In this document: positions 9,401 through 18,024 of the stretch, one piece after another
Numbering within the stretch: the first letter of the stretch is position 1
How the letters are laid out: every line of letters starts with the position of its first letter
Assembly: GCA_049840475.1 (NCBI GenBank)
Contig: JASGKX010000001.1
Coordinates: 1,736,001 to 1,800,000, forward strand
Source: JBGVSA01 sp049840475
GTDB taxonomy: Bacteria; Pseudomonadota; Gammaproteobacteria; Burkholderiales; Rhodocyclaceae
DNA: 64,000 bases
Direction: 5' to 3'
Program-made: the position numbers and the translations under genes
The notes under the pieces: generated by a model
Seen by the model: the letters and a program-made list of their open reading frames with translations, nothing else
Databases searched by the model: none
What the model was told of the DNA's origin: nothing

Positions 9401-11960
9401 AGCGCGAACGACAACAGTGCCGGCGGTAGTGGAGGTGCTATTTATGCAGCCAATGGCGGCACCATCACGCTGAATGGTGACTCGGCGGCGAGCGGCAACA
9501 AAGCGGGTGGCTACGGCGGTGCGATCGATACTGACGGTGACGTCGCCGTAACTGGCGACGCCATCAGCCTGACCGAGAATACGGCCAGGAACGGTGGCGG
9601 CGCGATCAATGCCGGAGGACTCGTCGCGTTGGGCAACGGCGCGAGCACGGTAACGCTGTCGAACAACACGACGACGGCAGGCGACGGCGGCGCCATTCGC
9701 GCCCTCCAGAGTGTCACGGCCAACGGCAGCCTGACCGCGAGCGGCAACAGTGCCAGCGGTAGCGGCGGCGCAATCTTCACCGAGGGTGATGCTGTCGTGA
9801 GCGGCAATGCCATCAGCCTCACCGGGAATACGGCAGGAAGGCGTGGCGGCGCGGTTTACGCGGGCGGCGACGTCAGCATGGGTGACGCCGACAGCGTTCT
9901 GTCCCTGACGGGCAACAGTGCGGGCGCCGATGGTGGCGCTGTCTGGTCGGGTGGCAACGCCACGCTCTTGGGCGCCAGCGTCAGCAACAACACGGCTGCC
10001 GGCAATGGCGGCGCCATTTATGCCACCGGGGACTTCACCCTGAACACCACTGCGGAGGACACGATCAGCGACAACACCGCTGGCGGCCACGGCGGGGCGA
10101 TCTGGGCCGGCGGCAACGCCACGCTCAACGCCGTGGGCGGTGGCATCACCTTCGCCGGCAACACGCAGGGCGGTGGCGCCAACGCGATCTGGATGGATAA
10201 CACCAGCGGCACATCTGCGACTCTGACTCTCAACGCAGCCGGCGCTCCCATCACTTTCTACGACCCCGTGCAGAGCAACGCCGCCAATGGATTGATTTCG
10301 GTGGTTGCTACCGGGGGCAATACCGTCACCTTTGACGGCTCGCGGTACGGCAACGCAGCCGATCAGTGGTCGCAGGTCTTTGGCAGCACCGAGGTGAAAA
10401 ACGGCACCACCCTGGCAGTGCAAAACAACGCCGTCTACGGCGCGTTGGCGGCAGACGTGGGCCAGAGTGCACTGTCCAGCTTCTCGGTGGATTCCGGCGC
10501 CACGCTCATTGGTGGCACCGTGGGTACCGTGCGCGCAGACAACTTCACGCTCGGCGGCACGCTGGACATCGCGGGAGCGGCTGCGGCAGGCACAGCCTCA
10601 GGCGGCTACAGCACCTTCAATGTCGTCGGCCGTAACGTGACTCTCGGGTCGGGCAGCCGCGTGCTGTTCAACACCTACCTGAACGACGCCAGCGTGCAGC
10701 GCACCGACCTGCTTACGCTGAACGTGAGCGAGGACGCCAGTTCGGGAACCGCTAGCGTCTTGGTCAACAACACTGGCGGGGCGGGCGCTCTGACTCAGGG
10801 CGACGGCATTGAACTGGTTCAGGTGACCGGTAGCTCCAACGCCAGCTTCGTTCTCGCATCGCCGGTGCAGGCGGGCGCCTATGAGTACCAGTTGTTCCAG
10901 GGCGGCGTCGCCGCGGACAACGGCAATTGGTATCTGCGCTCAAACATGCTGCCGACCGATCCCTCCATCGTGCCCGAGCCAAGCAATCCTGACGAAACCG
11001 ACGCCGGCACGCCGATCTACCGGCCTGGCACCTCGAACTACGTGGCGGCGCAAAGTGCCAACATGGAGCAAGGGCTGACCCTGCTGTCCACGCTGCACCA
11101 GCGCATCGGCGGGACCTACGACCTGAAGAGCGGCGAACTCCAGGGCTGGTCGCGGCTGTATGGCGACAACCTGCGGGCCGACGGCGATCGCTTTAACTTC
11201 AAGCAGAACATCCTGGGCATCCAGTTCGGCCATGATCTCCGGGTGGATCGCGACGACGAAGGCAACACCAAGCGGGCCGGCGTGGTTATCGACTACGCCC
11301 ATGGCGACGTCGAATTCTCCGATGAGATGCGCGTTGCCGAAGGCTTCGGCCGCGAGCATACCGGCGACATGGGCTCCAACACCCTGAGCCTTGGCGGCTA
11401 CGGCACCTTCTCGAAGGCTGACGGCCGTTACCTGGACAGCGTGGCGATGATCTCCCGCATCCGCAACAGCTTCGACGACGTTCTACGGCGCCCGCGCCAC
11501 GCAGAAAGCCTGGCGCCTCGGCCTGTCTGTGGAAGTGGGCAAACGCATGGCACGCTTCGCCGAGAACTGGCAGATCGAACCCCAGGCACAGCTGAGCTAT
11601 CAGCACACCTGGTACGACAGCTTCCACGACGACATCAGCCAGATCGACAGCTACCAGGCCGACAGTCTCCGGGGCCGCCTTGGGGTCCGTCTGTTCAACG
11701 ACGCTGTGCGCCCAGAGAACAAAGGGCAGTTCTATGTAGTGGCCAACCTGATCCACGATTTCATCGAACCCGAAAGCGTGAGCATCGGCGGCACCAAGCT
11801 GCGAGAGAACTACGATCGGACTTTCGGCGAACTAGGCCTGGGCGGCCGTTTCATGGTCGCGGAGAACACCACGCTGTTCGGTGATGGCCGCTTCCGGCAG
11901 TCCTTTGGCGGCAACTCCCGGGGCGCCGCGGTCAACCTGGGGATCCAGGTAAGGTTCTAA
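6494..11960 (+). pseudogene. Giant ESPR-type autotransporter adhesin with Pmp-like repeats, frameshifted in the barrel
   Basis: A type V secreted adhesin. The N-terminus MNKQYRVIWNE is the extended signal peptide region (ESPR) of large autotransporters, followed by a signal peptide ending near AAHA. Residues from about 60 to 1200 are GGAI/GNTAG-type repeats like Chlamydia polymorphic membrane proteins and should fold as a right-handed beta-helix. A linker and an autotransporter beta-barrel follow. The reading frame breaks at about 11477-11483: the first frame gives NSFDDV and then nonsense to a stop at 11884, whereas removing one base gives a smooth continuation FYGARATQKAWRLGL and a barrel end at 11960 with the typical terminal GIQVRF. 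As written, the product would lose roughly the last 150 barrel residues and should not insert. This could be a sequencing error, phase variation or decay. Confidence 0.85.
7090..9900 (+). repeat. Tandem super-repeat of about 1,077 bp inside the adhesin (about 2.6 copies)
   Basis: Equivalent codons recur at a fixed distance: the NAGG-SVTL block has its Asn codon at 7121, 8198 and 9275 (exactly 1,077 bp apart twice), a second block at 7451, 8531 and 9608, and a third at 7703, 8783 and 9857. Each period of about 359 codons contains four diverged subunits of about 250-330 bp, themselves made of the shorter GGAI motif. The distinctive stretch QVIGDL...TSNAIDLIGN is found once per complete period (about 7890 and 8970). 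Confidence 0.85.
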
Positions 11961-12160
11961 GAGACCGCCGACTGCGCTGCTCATAAGCGGGCCAGGTAAG
12001 GGGCAATGCCCCCCGGACGCGGGCAGCGCAAGCATCTGGAGTCCGATCTCGTACCCAGGCGGATCGGGCGTGCAGAAGCGTTCGTCGGATGAGCAAATCG
12101 CCAAGGCTCTTACGTGGAGTGGAAGTCAGGCGGGTCTGCCAAGCGGCGACTGACACGCGG

Positions 12161-12194
12161 CCGCCTGTTTTCGAACAGGCGGTTGCTCTCTTTT
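12161..12194 (+). terminator. UUCG-loop hairpin, probable terminator
   Basis: Perfect 9-bp stem CCGCCTGTT/AACAGGCGG closed by TTCG and followed by a T/C-rich tail (TTGCTCTCTTTT). It lies 200 bp after the adhesin stop and before the next promoter. Confidence 0.65.
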
Positions 12195-12442
12195 GGTGCA
12201 TGCGTTCGTGACGGTTTTAAGACCGTTCGTCGATCTGACGCGTTTTGAGGCGGTTTGATCGCTTTTGCCGTCTTTTGTCCTACGCACAAGGCGACCGCCG
12301 TGCTCTAACCTCTGCCAATCGGCATGCCGCACCCAACGCCAGCAGCCATGTTGCGCGTAACATTGCCCCCTTCCGCCAGTCACGAAGACGTCATGGCGGC
12401 CGCATGATTCCAATCCGGCGACATAAGCCCTTTTGGCTGAGT

Positions 12443-12469
12443 TTGACGGGTCAGAATTTTTACTAAAAT
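12443..12469 (+). promoter_or_regulatory. Putative sigma-70 promoter of the receiver-fusion gene
   Basis: TTGACG (12443-12448) and TAAAAT (12464-12469) with a 15-bp spacer, slightly short of the ideal 17. It is about 70 bp before the ATG at 12538. Confidence 0.45.
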
Positions 12470-12537
12470 TGTCTGAAAGCGCGTATTGATGGGATGCGCC
12501 CCGACCTGGGGCGACCCTCCTTCGACGAGGCCCCCCA

Positions 12538-13152
12538 ATGGCAGAGCTGGTCCAAAGCAGAAGCAAGACCGAACGTGAGTACTGCAGCACGAGCGAAGCA
12601 GCCCAGATGCTCGGGGTTTCGCTCGGCACCGTTCAGCAGATGGTGGAAAACGGTTTGCTGGAGGCCTGGAAAACCGCCGGGGGCCATCGCCGCATTCGTA
12701 TCGGCTCGGTCGAGTCATACCTGCGCAAGCGTCATGCCAAACCGGACAGCGGTTCGGATCGGCTGCGCGTGCTGATCGCCGAAGACGACCGCATCATGCA
12801 GGCACTCTATGAGCGCACCCTGGCCAGCTGGGAAATGCCCATGGACGTGAAGATCGTCAGCAGCGGCTTCGAAGGGCTCATGGAAATCGGCCGTGATGCG
12901 CCCGACCTGCTGGTGTCCGATCTCGTCATGCCAGGGCTGGATGGCTTCGCGATGATCCGCAAGCTGCGCAGCAATCCGCAACTGTCGGACATGGACATCG
13001 TTGTCGTCACCGGCCTGGTGCCCGAAGAAATCGAGCGCGAAGGCGGCCTGCCGGAAGACGTCATCATCTACGGCAAACCGATTCCGTTCCGCGAGCTCAA
13101 GGGCTACGTGCAGGCCAAGCTGATCCAGTTGCAGAAGCGCGCCCGCGCCTGA
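12538..13152 (+). CDS. Orphan regulator: excisionase-type HTH fused to a response-regulator receiver
   Basis: A 204-residue fusion in reversed order compared with ordinary response regulators. Residues 14-65 (EYCSTSEAAQMLGVSLGTVQ...GHRRI) form an excisionase/MerR-type winged HTH. Residues 75-200 form a CheY-like receiver with the acidic pair D83/D84, phospho-acceptor D128 in SDLVMPGLDG, T158 and K180, so phosphorylation looks possible. No histidine kinase is adjacent, hence orphan. It probably binds DNA as a function of phosphorylation, but its targets are unknown. The ATG is preceded by GAGG; a hairpin lies between its stop and the convergent lyase gene. Confidence 0.85.
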   Translation: MAELVQSRSKTEREYCSTSEAAQMLGVSLGTVQQMVENGLLEAWKTAGGHRRIRIGSVESYLRKRHAKPDSGSDRLRVLIAEDDRIMQALYERTLASWEMPMDVKIVSSGFEGLMEIGRDAPDLLVSDLVMPGLDGFAMIRKLRSNPQLSDMDIVVVTGLVPEEIEREGGLPEDVIIYGKPIPFRELKGYVQAKLIQLQKRARA

Positions 13153-13170
13153 TCGCCAATCGCTGATTCC

Positions 13171-13199
13171 GCGCCCGGCATTCGTTCGGGCGCTTCCTT
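13171..13199. terminator. Hairpin between convergent genes
   Basis: Stem GCGCCCG/CGGGCGC with a 9-nt loop and a TTCCTTG tail, located between the receiver-fusion stop (13152) and the convergent lyase stop (13208). It probably ends transcription of the regulator. Confidence 0.6.
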
Positions 13200-13207
13200 G
13201 CCCTTAC

Positions 13208-14350
13208 CTAGTTTGCCGGCAACGCAGCTCGCATCCGTCTGAGCGCTTCGTCCAGCGTGCTGCGCGGGCAACCAAAATTCAACCGCACAAAACCCGGCAT
13301 GCCGAAGTCGGCTCCATCGGACAGCCCCACGCCGTGCGCTTCAAAATGCGCAACGGGCCTCTCCAGCCCAGCTTGGCGGCAATCGATCCAGGCTAGATAA
13401 GTCGCCTCGACCGGCGTCATGGATAGCCCGGGTATTTCTGCCACGGCCGCTTCGACGGCGCGCGCGTTGTCCGCCAGATATTTCAACAAGGCCTGCCGCC
13501 ACGGGTCGCCATCGCGATAAGCCGCTTCCGCCGCGACCAGTCCGAGCACATTGGCGTGCGGCACGATGCCCTGCATCGCAGCCACGTAGCGCTGGCGCAA
13601 CGCGGGGTCGGGGATGATCGCGAAGCCGCAGAACAGTCCCGGTACGTTCCATGTCTTGCTCGGTGCCATCAGCGTGATGGTGCGGCGCGCAACCGTATCG
13701 TCCAGCGCAGCGATGGGGACGTGCGGACGTCGCGGGTCGAGCACCAGGCCCGCATGGATTTCGTCCGAGCAGATGAGCAGATCGTGCTGTTCGGCGATGG
13801 CCGCCAGACGGAACACCTCTTGGTGGTCATACACGCGGCCGACTGGATTGTGCGGGCTGCACAGCAGCAACATGCGGGTGCGCTCGTTGATCTTGCGGCT
13901 GACATCGTCCCAGTCGAAGGCCCAGCGGCGGTCCTGCAGGCGCATGTCGCTGCGCGCGAGCCGCCTGCCCGTGTGGCGCGGCGCACTCAGGAAGGGCGGA
14001 TAGACGGGCGTGAAGGTAAACACTTCGTCGCCGGGCGCACCAGCAATGGCGCAAGCAAGGTTGAACCCGGTCACGATGCCCGGCAGCCACACCAACCAGT
14101 CAGCGTCGATGCGCCAGCCATGATCGCGTGCGACGCCTTCGACAACAGCGTCAACCAGCGATGGCCACGGCGCCGCGTAGCCGAACACGCCGTGCTCGAC
14201 GCGTTTATGAAGGGCCTCGATGATCGCGGGCGGCGAGGCAAAGTCCATGTCGGCCACCCAAAGTGGCAGCACGTCGCGGCCGGCGTAGCGCCCCCACTTG
14301 AGGCTGTCGCTGGCACTGCGGATGATGGGTGTGTCGAAATCGAATTCCAT
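13208..14350 (-). CDS. patB: PatB/MalY-type cystathionine beta-lyase (PLP-dependent)
   Basis: A 380-residue fold-type I PLP enzyme of the MalY/PatB subgroup, expected to cleave C-S bonds of cystathionine or cysteine conjugates to give pyruvate, ammonia and a thiol. Family features seen: WVADMDF near residue 30, LLCSPHNPVGRV, the cofactor-contacting CSDEIHAGL, and the PLP lysine in APSKTWNVPGL. The start at ATG 14350 gives MEFDFDTPI, the normal beginning of the family, with AGGGG a few bases upstream; a longer open frame to 14578 has no similarity. MalY has a separate regulatory role in enteric bacteria, which is not implied here. Confidence 0.92.
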   Translation of the reverse strand: MEFDFDTPIIRSASDSLKWGRYAGRDVLPLWVADMDFASPPAIIEALHKRVEHGVFGYAAPWPSLVDAVVEGVARDHGWRIDADWLVWLPGIVTGFNLACAIAGAPGDEVFTFTPVYPPFLSAPRHTGRRLARSDMRLQDRRWAFDWDDVSRKINERTRMLLLCSPHNPVGRVYDHQEVFRLAAIAEQHDLLICSDEIHAGLVLDPRRPHVPIAALDDTVARRTITLMAPSKTWNVPGLFCGFAIIPDPALRQRYVAAMQGIVPHANVLGLVAAEAAYRDGDPWRQALLKYLADNARAVEAAVAEIPGLSMTPVEATYLAWIDCRQAGLERPVAHFEAHGVGLSDGADFGMPGFVRLNFGCPRSTLDEALRRMRAALPAN

Positions 14351-14499
14351 GGCAAGACCCCTGCAATCGTTCTGCTGGATGCCCGCATGATGCGAGCCCA
14401 AGCGCAACGGCCATTGTCGCTGAACGCGGCGCCGTACCGCCATCCGCGCGTCACACTGGGCTGATAAACTGCAGGGCTGTTCTTCGCCCGAATGCCGAA

Positions 14500-14863
14500 G
14501 TGAGACTCCTCGCCAGCCTGTTAGTGTCTTTGGTTCTGATGATGGCCGGCGTGGCCTGTGCGCGCAGCGACGGGCCATCTCCGTCGATGCAGACGATCGC
14601 GGCCACGGCGTTGCCGGTCGAAGCCCGCCAGACGTTCGACGTTGATCGAGCGGGGCGGCCCGTTCCCCTATCGGCGCGACGGTGTCGTGTTCCAGAACAG
14701 GGAAGGGCGGCTACCGAAACGAGAGCGCGCTTACTACCATGAATACACCGTCCCGACGCCCGGCTCCCATGACCGCGGCGCGCGGAGAATCGTGACCGGC
14801 AGCGTCGGCGAATACTATTACTCCGACGATCATTACCGCAGTTTCAGAAGAATCCTCCCATGA
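14500..14863 (+). pseudogene. Secreted barnase/RNase Sa-type ribonuclease, frameshifted
   Basis: The intended product is a small exported guanyl-specific RNase. A GTG at 14500 opens a signal peptide (VRLLASLLVSLVLMMAGVA) and a short spacer through EARQTFD. The mature enzyme is in another frame: LIERGGPFPYRRDGVVFQN through DDHYRSFRRI. Deleting one G at about 14641 joins the two frames perfectly. The catalytic Glu (HEYTV), Arg (RGARRI) and His (DDHYRSF) are all present. As written, translation from GTG runs out of frame to a stop near 14742. The RNase TGA overlaps the barstar ATG (ATGA), so toxin and inhibitor were coupled. A sequencing error is possible. Confidence 0.85.
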
Positions 14864-15309
14864 CATCATCACAGCTCGACGCTGTCACGCTGCTCGCCCG
14901 CGAGGACGAGGCCGGCGTCTATCGTGCCGACGAAGACGCCGCACGCGTTGCCTTCAATGCCGCTGCTACGCTCGGCTACAACGCCTATCGCATCGACCTG
15001 GGGCTGGCTACCGACAAGAATTCGCTGCTGCGCTTTTTCGGTCGATCGCTGCATTTTCCCGAGTGGTTCGGCGAGAACTGGGACGCGCTCATCGATTGCC
15101 TGACCGATCTGTCGTGGGAAGAAGCCGACGGCTACGTGCTGATTCTTCAACGCACGGACGTGCTGCGCGAAATCGACCCTCCGGCGATCGACACCTTCTA
15201 TGAAGTCCTGCGCGACGCCGCTGCGACGTGGCGCGACATGGGCGTGCCGATGTGGGTGCTGATCATCAGCGAGGACGGCGCATTGCGGCAGTTCGAAGCG
15301 CGGGGATGA
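14860..15309 (+). CDS. Barstar-family ribonuclease inhibitor
   Basis: A 149-residue protein with a barstar domain at about residues 50-130: FPEWFGENWDALIDCLTDL matches the barnase-binding helix of barstar, including the Asp residues of NWDALIDCL that plug the RNase active site. It is longer than the 89-residue Bacillus inhibitor, having an N-terminal extension of about 45 residues. It should protect the cell from the RNase encoded immediately upstream, with which it shares an ATGA overlap. Its own stop overlaps the ATG of nudB, so all three are translationally linked. The inhibitor is intact although the RNase frame is broken. Confidence 0.92.
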   Translation: MTSSQLDAVTLLAREDEAGVYRADEDAARVAFNAAATLGYNAYRIDLGLATDKNSLLRFFGRSLHFPEWFGENWDALIDCLTDLSWEEADGYVLILQRTDVLREIDPPAIDTFYEVLRDAAATWRDMGVPMWVLIISEDGALRQFEARG

Positions 15310-15755
15310 CCTACAAGCATCCTGTCTCGGTTCTCGTCGTCATCCACACGCCCACGCTCGAAATCCTGCTGCTCGAACGTGCCGCGCACCCCGGCTATTG
15401 GCAGTCGGTGACGGGCAGCCAGGAAGAGGGCGAGACGTTGGAGGAGACCGCGCGGCGCGAGCTGTTCGAAGAGACGGGCATTCGCGTGGAAGCGGCGCAG
15501 ATCGAGCGCTGGCCGTTGGCCAACCGGTTCGAAATCCTGCCGCTGTGGCGTCACCGCTATGCGCCGGGCGTCACCCACAATCTCGAACATGTATTCAGCG
15601 TTTGTGTCCCGCAGGGCGCCGAGGTGACCATCGCCCCGGGCGAGCATCGCGCCTTTCGCTGGTTGCCCTGGCGCGAGGCGGCTGCCGAGTGCTTCTCGTG
15701 GACCAATCAGGACGCCGTTCTGATGCTGCCGCTGCGCGTTGCGCGCGCGGCCTGA
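15306..15755 (+). CDS. nudB: Dihydroneopterin triphosphate pyrophosphohydrolase (Nudix)
   Basis: NudB removes pyrophosphate from 7,8-dihydroneopterin triphosphate, an early folate-pathway step. The 149-residue protein opens MTYKHPVSVLVVIH and has the complete Nudix box from GSQEEGETLEET to EETGI, and the NudB hallmark HRYAPGVTHN. The ATG at 15306 overlaps the barstar stop by four bases. An upstream open frame to 15228 lies inside barstar and was not used. The next gene is convergent, with 5 bp between stops. Confidence 0.93.
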   Translation: MTYKHPVSVLVVIHTPTLEILLLERAAHPGYWQSVTGSQEEGETLEETARRELFEETGIRVEAAQIERWPLANRFEILPLWRHRYAPGVTHNLEHVFSVCVPQGAEVTIAPGEHRAFRWLPWREAAAECFSWTNQDAVLMLPLRVARAA

Positions 15756-15760
15756 TGCAT

Positions 15761-17086
15761 CTACTGGGTTGCCTGCGACATGCGCAATACATGCCGCGCC
15801 GCAACCAGCCCGGAACGCACTGCGGTTTCGATCGTTGCCGGATAAGGCGAATCCAGATAATCGCCCGCCAGCACCAGATTGCGGATCGGCGTGACGTGGC
15901 GCGGCCGCACCAAACCCGGCCGGCAGGCGAAGGTGGCGCGCTTCTCCGTGATGACGGTTGACCAGCGTGGCGCCGTGACGCGCGGGAACAACCGCTCCAC
16001 CGCCTGATGCGCGCGCAACCCGATTTCCTCGCGCGACAGTTCGGTGTGTGGTCCGCGTGCTGAAATGACCGCCGCCAGCATTCCGGGCATGCCACCGAGC
16101 TGGCCTCGGTCGAACAACCACTGCACGATCGAGTCGGCCACCCCGATCATGGGTTCGGGCAGGCGGATGTCACGGTCATACTCCAGGTACACCGTGGTGA
16201 TCGGTTCGTAAGGTAGTGCATCGATCTGCGCGCGCAGCAACGCAGCTTCATCGAAGGCTTCGAGCAGCGCGCTCACGTGGTAAGGCGCCGTCGCGACCAC
16301 GACGTGGTCGAACACCTCGCCGCCGAACGGATTGCCTTCCAGCAAAAAGCCTTCGCCAGCGCGCGTGACGCGCTTGATAGGCGTGGCGGTGTGTACCGCG
16401 TGGCCGTTTCGCGACAGGTAATGCGTGGCGGGGAAAGGCAGCAGCTCCGACAGGTCCACTCGCGGGATGAGGATTTCGGCGTCCGCCGAACGCCCGCCGA
16501 TCGAATCGCGCAACACGTTGGCAAATACCTGCGCCGACGCTTCTGCGATGGGTGTATTCAGTGCGGCCACGCAGAGCGGTTCCCACACGAGTTCGATGAG
16601 CAGCCGCGTCTGACGGGTATCGGCCAACAGTTCGGCCACGGGGATGTCGCGGTCGAAGCGATAACGTATGCGCTTGAGATGGCGCATCAGGCGCATCGCG
16701 GCAAAGCGGTCCTGCCACGACAGCTCGCGCGAGCGCAGCAGGCCGATGGCAAGGTTGAATGGCGCGGGCGCTTGGGCGGCGCGTAGATCGAGCCTGCCCG
16801 GCACGTGCAACGTAAAGGGGCGCGACAGCAACTGACGCGGTGGCACGCCCAGCGAGCGCAGCATGCGCAGCGTTTCGGTATACGCGCCGATCAGGATGTG
16901 CTGGCCATTGTCGATGCGGTAACCGTCTTTTTCGACCACGCGCGCGCGCCCCCCCAGTGTACGGGACGCTTCGAACACGGTGACGGCGCAGCCCGCACGG
17001 GCCAGTTCGACGGCGGCAGTCAGGCCGGCATAGCCCGCGCCGATGACGGCAACGCGCGGAGCGCTCATCGCCATGCTCCCGGGCAC
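15761..17086 (-). CDS. hpnE: Hydroxysqualene dehydroxylase HpnE
   Basis: A 441-residue FAD-dependent amine-oxidase-family protein that reduces hydroxysqualene to squalene in the bacterial HpnCDE route to hopanoids. The dinucleotide-binding motif VAVIGAGYAGLTAAVELA is near the N-terminus (about 11-28), followed by GGRARVVEKDGYRIDNGQH and the C-terminal FAD contact NLVLAGDYLDSPYPATIE. Three nearby ATG codons (residues 1, 5, 7) make the exact start uncertain. It is the last gene of hpnC-hpnD-hpnE, 100 bp after hpnD. Confidence 0.93.
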   Translation of the reverse strand: MPGSMAMSAPRVAVIGAGYAGLTAAVELARAGCAVTVFEASRTLGGRARVVEKDGYRIDNGQHILIGAYTETLRMLRSLGVPPRQLLSRPFTLHVPGRLDLRAAQAPAPFNLAIGLLRSRELSWQDRFAAMRLMRHLKRIRYRFDRDIPVAELLADTRQTRLLIELVWEPLCVAALNTPIAEASAQVFANVLRDSIGGRSADAEILIPRVDLSELLPFPATHYLSRNGHAVHTATPIKRVTRAGEGFLLEGNPFGGEVFDHVVVATAPYHVSALLEAFDEAALLRAQIDALPYEPITTVYLEYDRDIRLPEPMIGVADSIVQWLFDRGQLGGMPGMLAAVISARGPHTELSREEIGLRAHQAVERLFPRVTAPRWSTVITEKRATFACRPGLVRPRHVTPIRNLVLAGDYLDSPYPATIETAVRSGLVAARHVLRMSQATQ

Positions 17087-17186
17087 GTGGCGCTGGATCG
17101 TGCGTCGAACATGTTGCTGGATTCCCCCGTGTTGCAGTCTGGCTGCATATTTTGAGTGGTGGGGCGCTCTGCGCCCGCGCGTTATC

Positions 17187-18020
17187 TTATCCCGCCAACC
17201 ACGTGCGTGTGGCGATCCACAGCTTGCGCACGGGGGTGAGGGCGGTCCGGTAAGTCAGCACCTTGCAGCCGTCGGCGCGGATTTCGCGCAGCAGCGTGCG
17301 GTAGATCGCAGCCATCACCAACCCGGGGCGCTGGCTCTTGCGATCAACGGCGGGTAGCTGCGCCATTGCCTGGTCGTAGTAACGCTCGGCGCGCTCGATC
17401 TGGAACTCCATCAGCGCGCGGAAGTTGTCGCTGTAGCGCGCCTCAATGATGTCCTTGGCCGGCACATTGAAGCGCTGCAGGTCTTCGATAGGCAGGTAGA
17501 TGCGCCCGCGACGCGCGTCTTCACCCACGTCGCGGATGATGTTCGTGAGCTGGAACGCCAGTCCCAGATCGTGTGCGTACTTGAGCGTCTGGCGGTCTTT
17601 GTAGCCGAAGATCTCAGCCGCCAGCAGGCCCACTACGCTGGCGACGCGGTAGCAGTAGAGCTGCAGGTTCTTGAAGTCGAGATAGCGCGTCTGCTGCAAG
17701 TCCATCTGCATGCCGTCGATGATCTCAAGCAGTTGCTCCAACGGAATGTTGAACTGCTTGCGGACCTCGGCCAGTGCGATGCACACCGGGTGCGTGGGCG
17801 AGCCGCCGTAGATGGCGGCAGTCTCACCGCGCCACCAGTCGAGTTTGGATTGCGCCACCTGCAGATCGTGCGTTTCGTCGACCACATCGTCAACTTCGCG
17901 GCAGAAGGCATACAGCGCCATGATCGCGCGCCGGCGCGGAGCCGGAAGGAACAGGAAGCTGTAGTAAAAGCTCGAGCCGCTGGCAGCGGCCTTCTGTTGG
18001 CAGTACTCGAATGGGTCCAT
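17187..18020 (-). CDS. hpnD: Presqualene diphosphate synthase HpnD
   Basis: A 277-residue trans-isoprenyl synthase of the squalene/phytoene family; HpnD condenses two farnesyl diphosphates to presqualene diphosphate. The two aspartate-rich Mg2+/diphosphate motifs are seen: REVDDVVDE (about residues 41-49) and NIIRDVGEDARRGRIYLP. The opening MDPFEYCQQKAAASGSSFYYSF is typical of HpnD. It starts 4 bp after the hpnC stop, so the genes form an operon read hpnC, hpnD, hpnE. Confidence 0.94.
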   Translation of the reverse strand: MDPFEYCQQKAAASGSSFYYSFLFLPAPRRRAIMALYAFCREVDDVVDETHDLQVAQSKLDWWRGETAAIYGGSPTHPVCIALAEVRKQFNIPLEQLLEIIDGMQMDLQQTRYLDFKNLQLYCYRVASVVGLLAAEIFGYKDRQTLKYAHDLGLAFQLTNIIRDVGEDARRGRIYLPIEDLQRFNVPAKDIIEARYSDNFRALMEFQIERAERYYDQAMAQLPAVDRKSQRPGLVMAAIYRTLLREIRADGCKVLTYRTALTPVRKLWIATRTWLAG

Positions 18021-18024
18021 GGTG

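Larger units (their letters stand above)
11961..12537. other. Gene-free stretch before the receiver-fusion regulator
   Basis: About 575 bp with no supportable gene on either strand. It contains a strong UUCG-loop hairpin at 12161-12182 and a plausible promoter at 12443-12469. Nothing else was recognised. Confidence 0.5.

Noticed and set aside
7090..9900. Regular repeats as a CRISPR array.
   Set aside because: The units are long, diverged and in frame within one protein gene; there are no short identical repeats with unique spacers and no cas genes.
6899..10423. A 1,174-codon open frame on the minus strand opposite the adhesin passenger.
   Set aside because: It follows from the repeated Gly/Ala/Asn codon pattern of the adhesin; its translation has no signal, no domain and no ribosome binding site, and repeats with the same 1,077-bp period.
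11470..11490. Programmed +1 frameshifting as the explanation of the adhesin break.
   Set aside because: No slippery codon plus stop or Shine-Dalgarno-like stimulator is present, and the same kind of break occurs in two unrelated genes.
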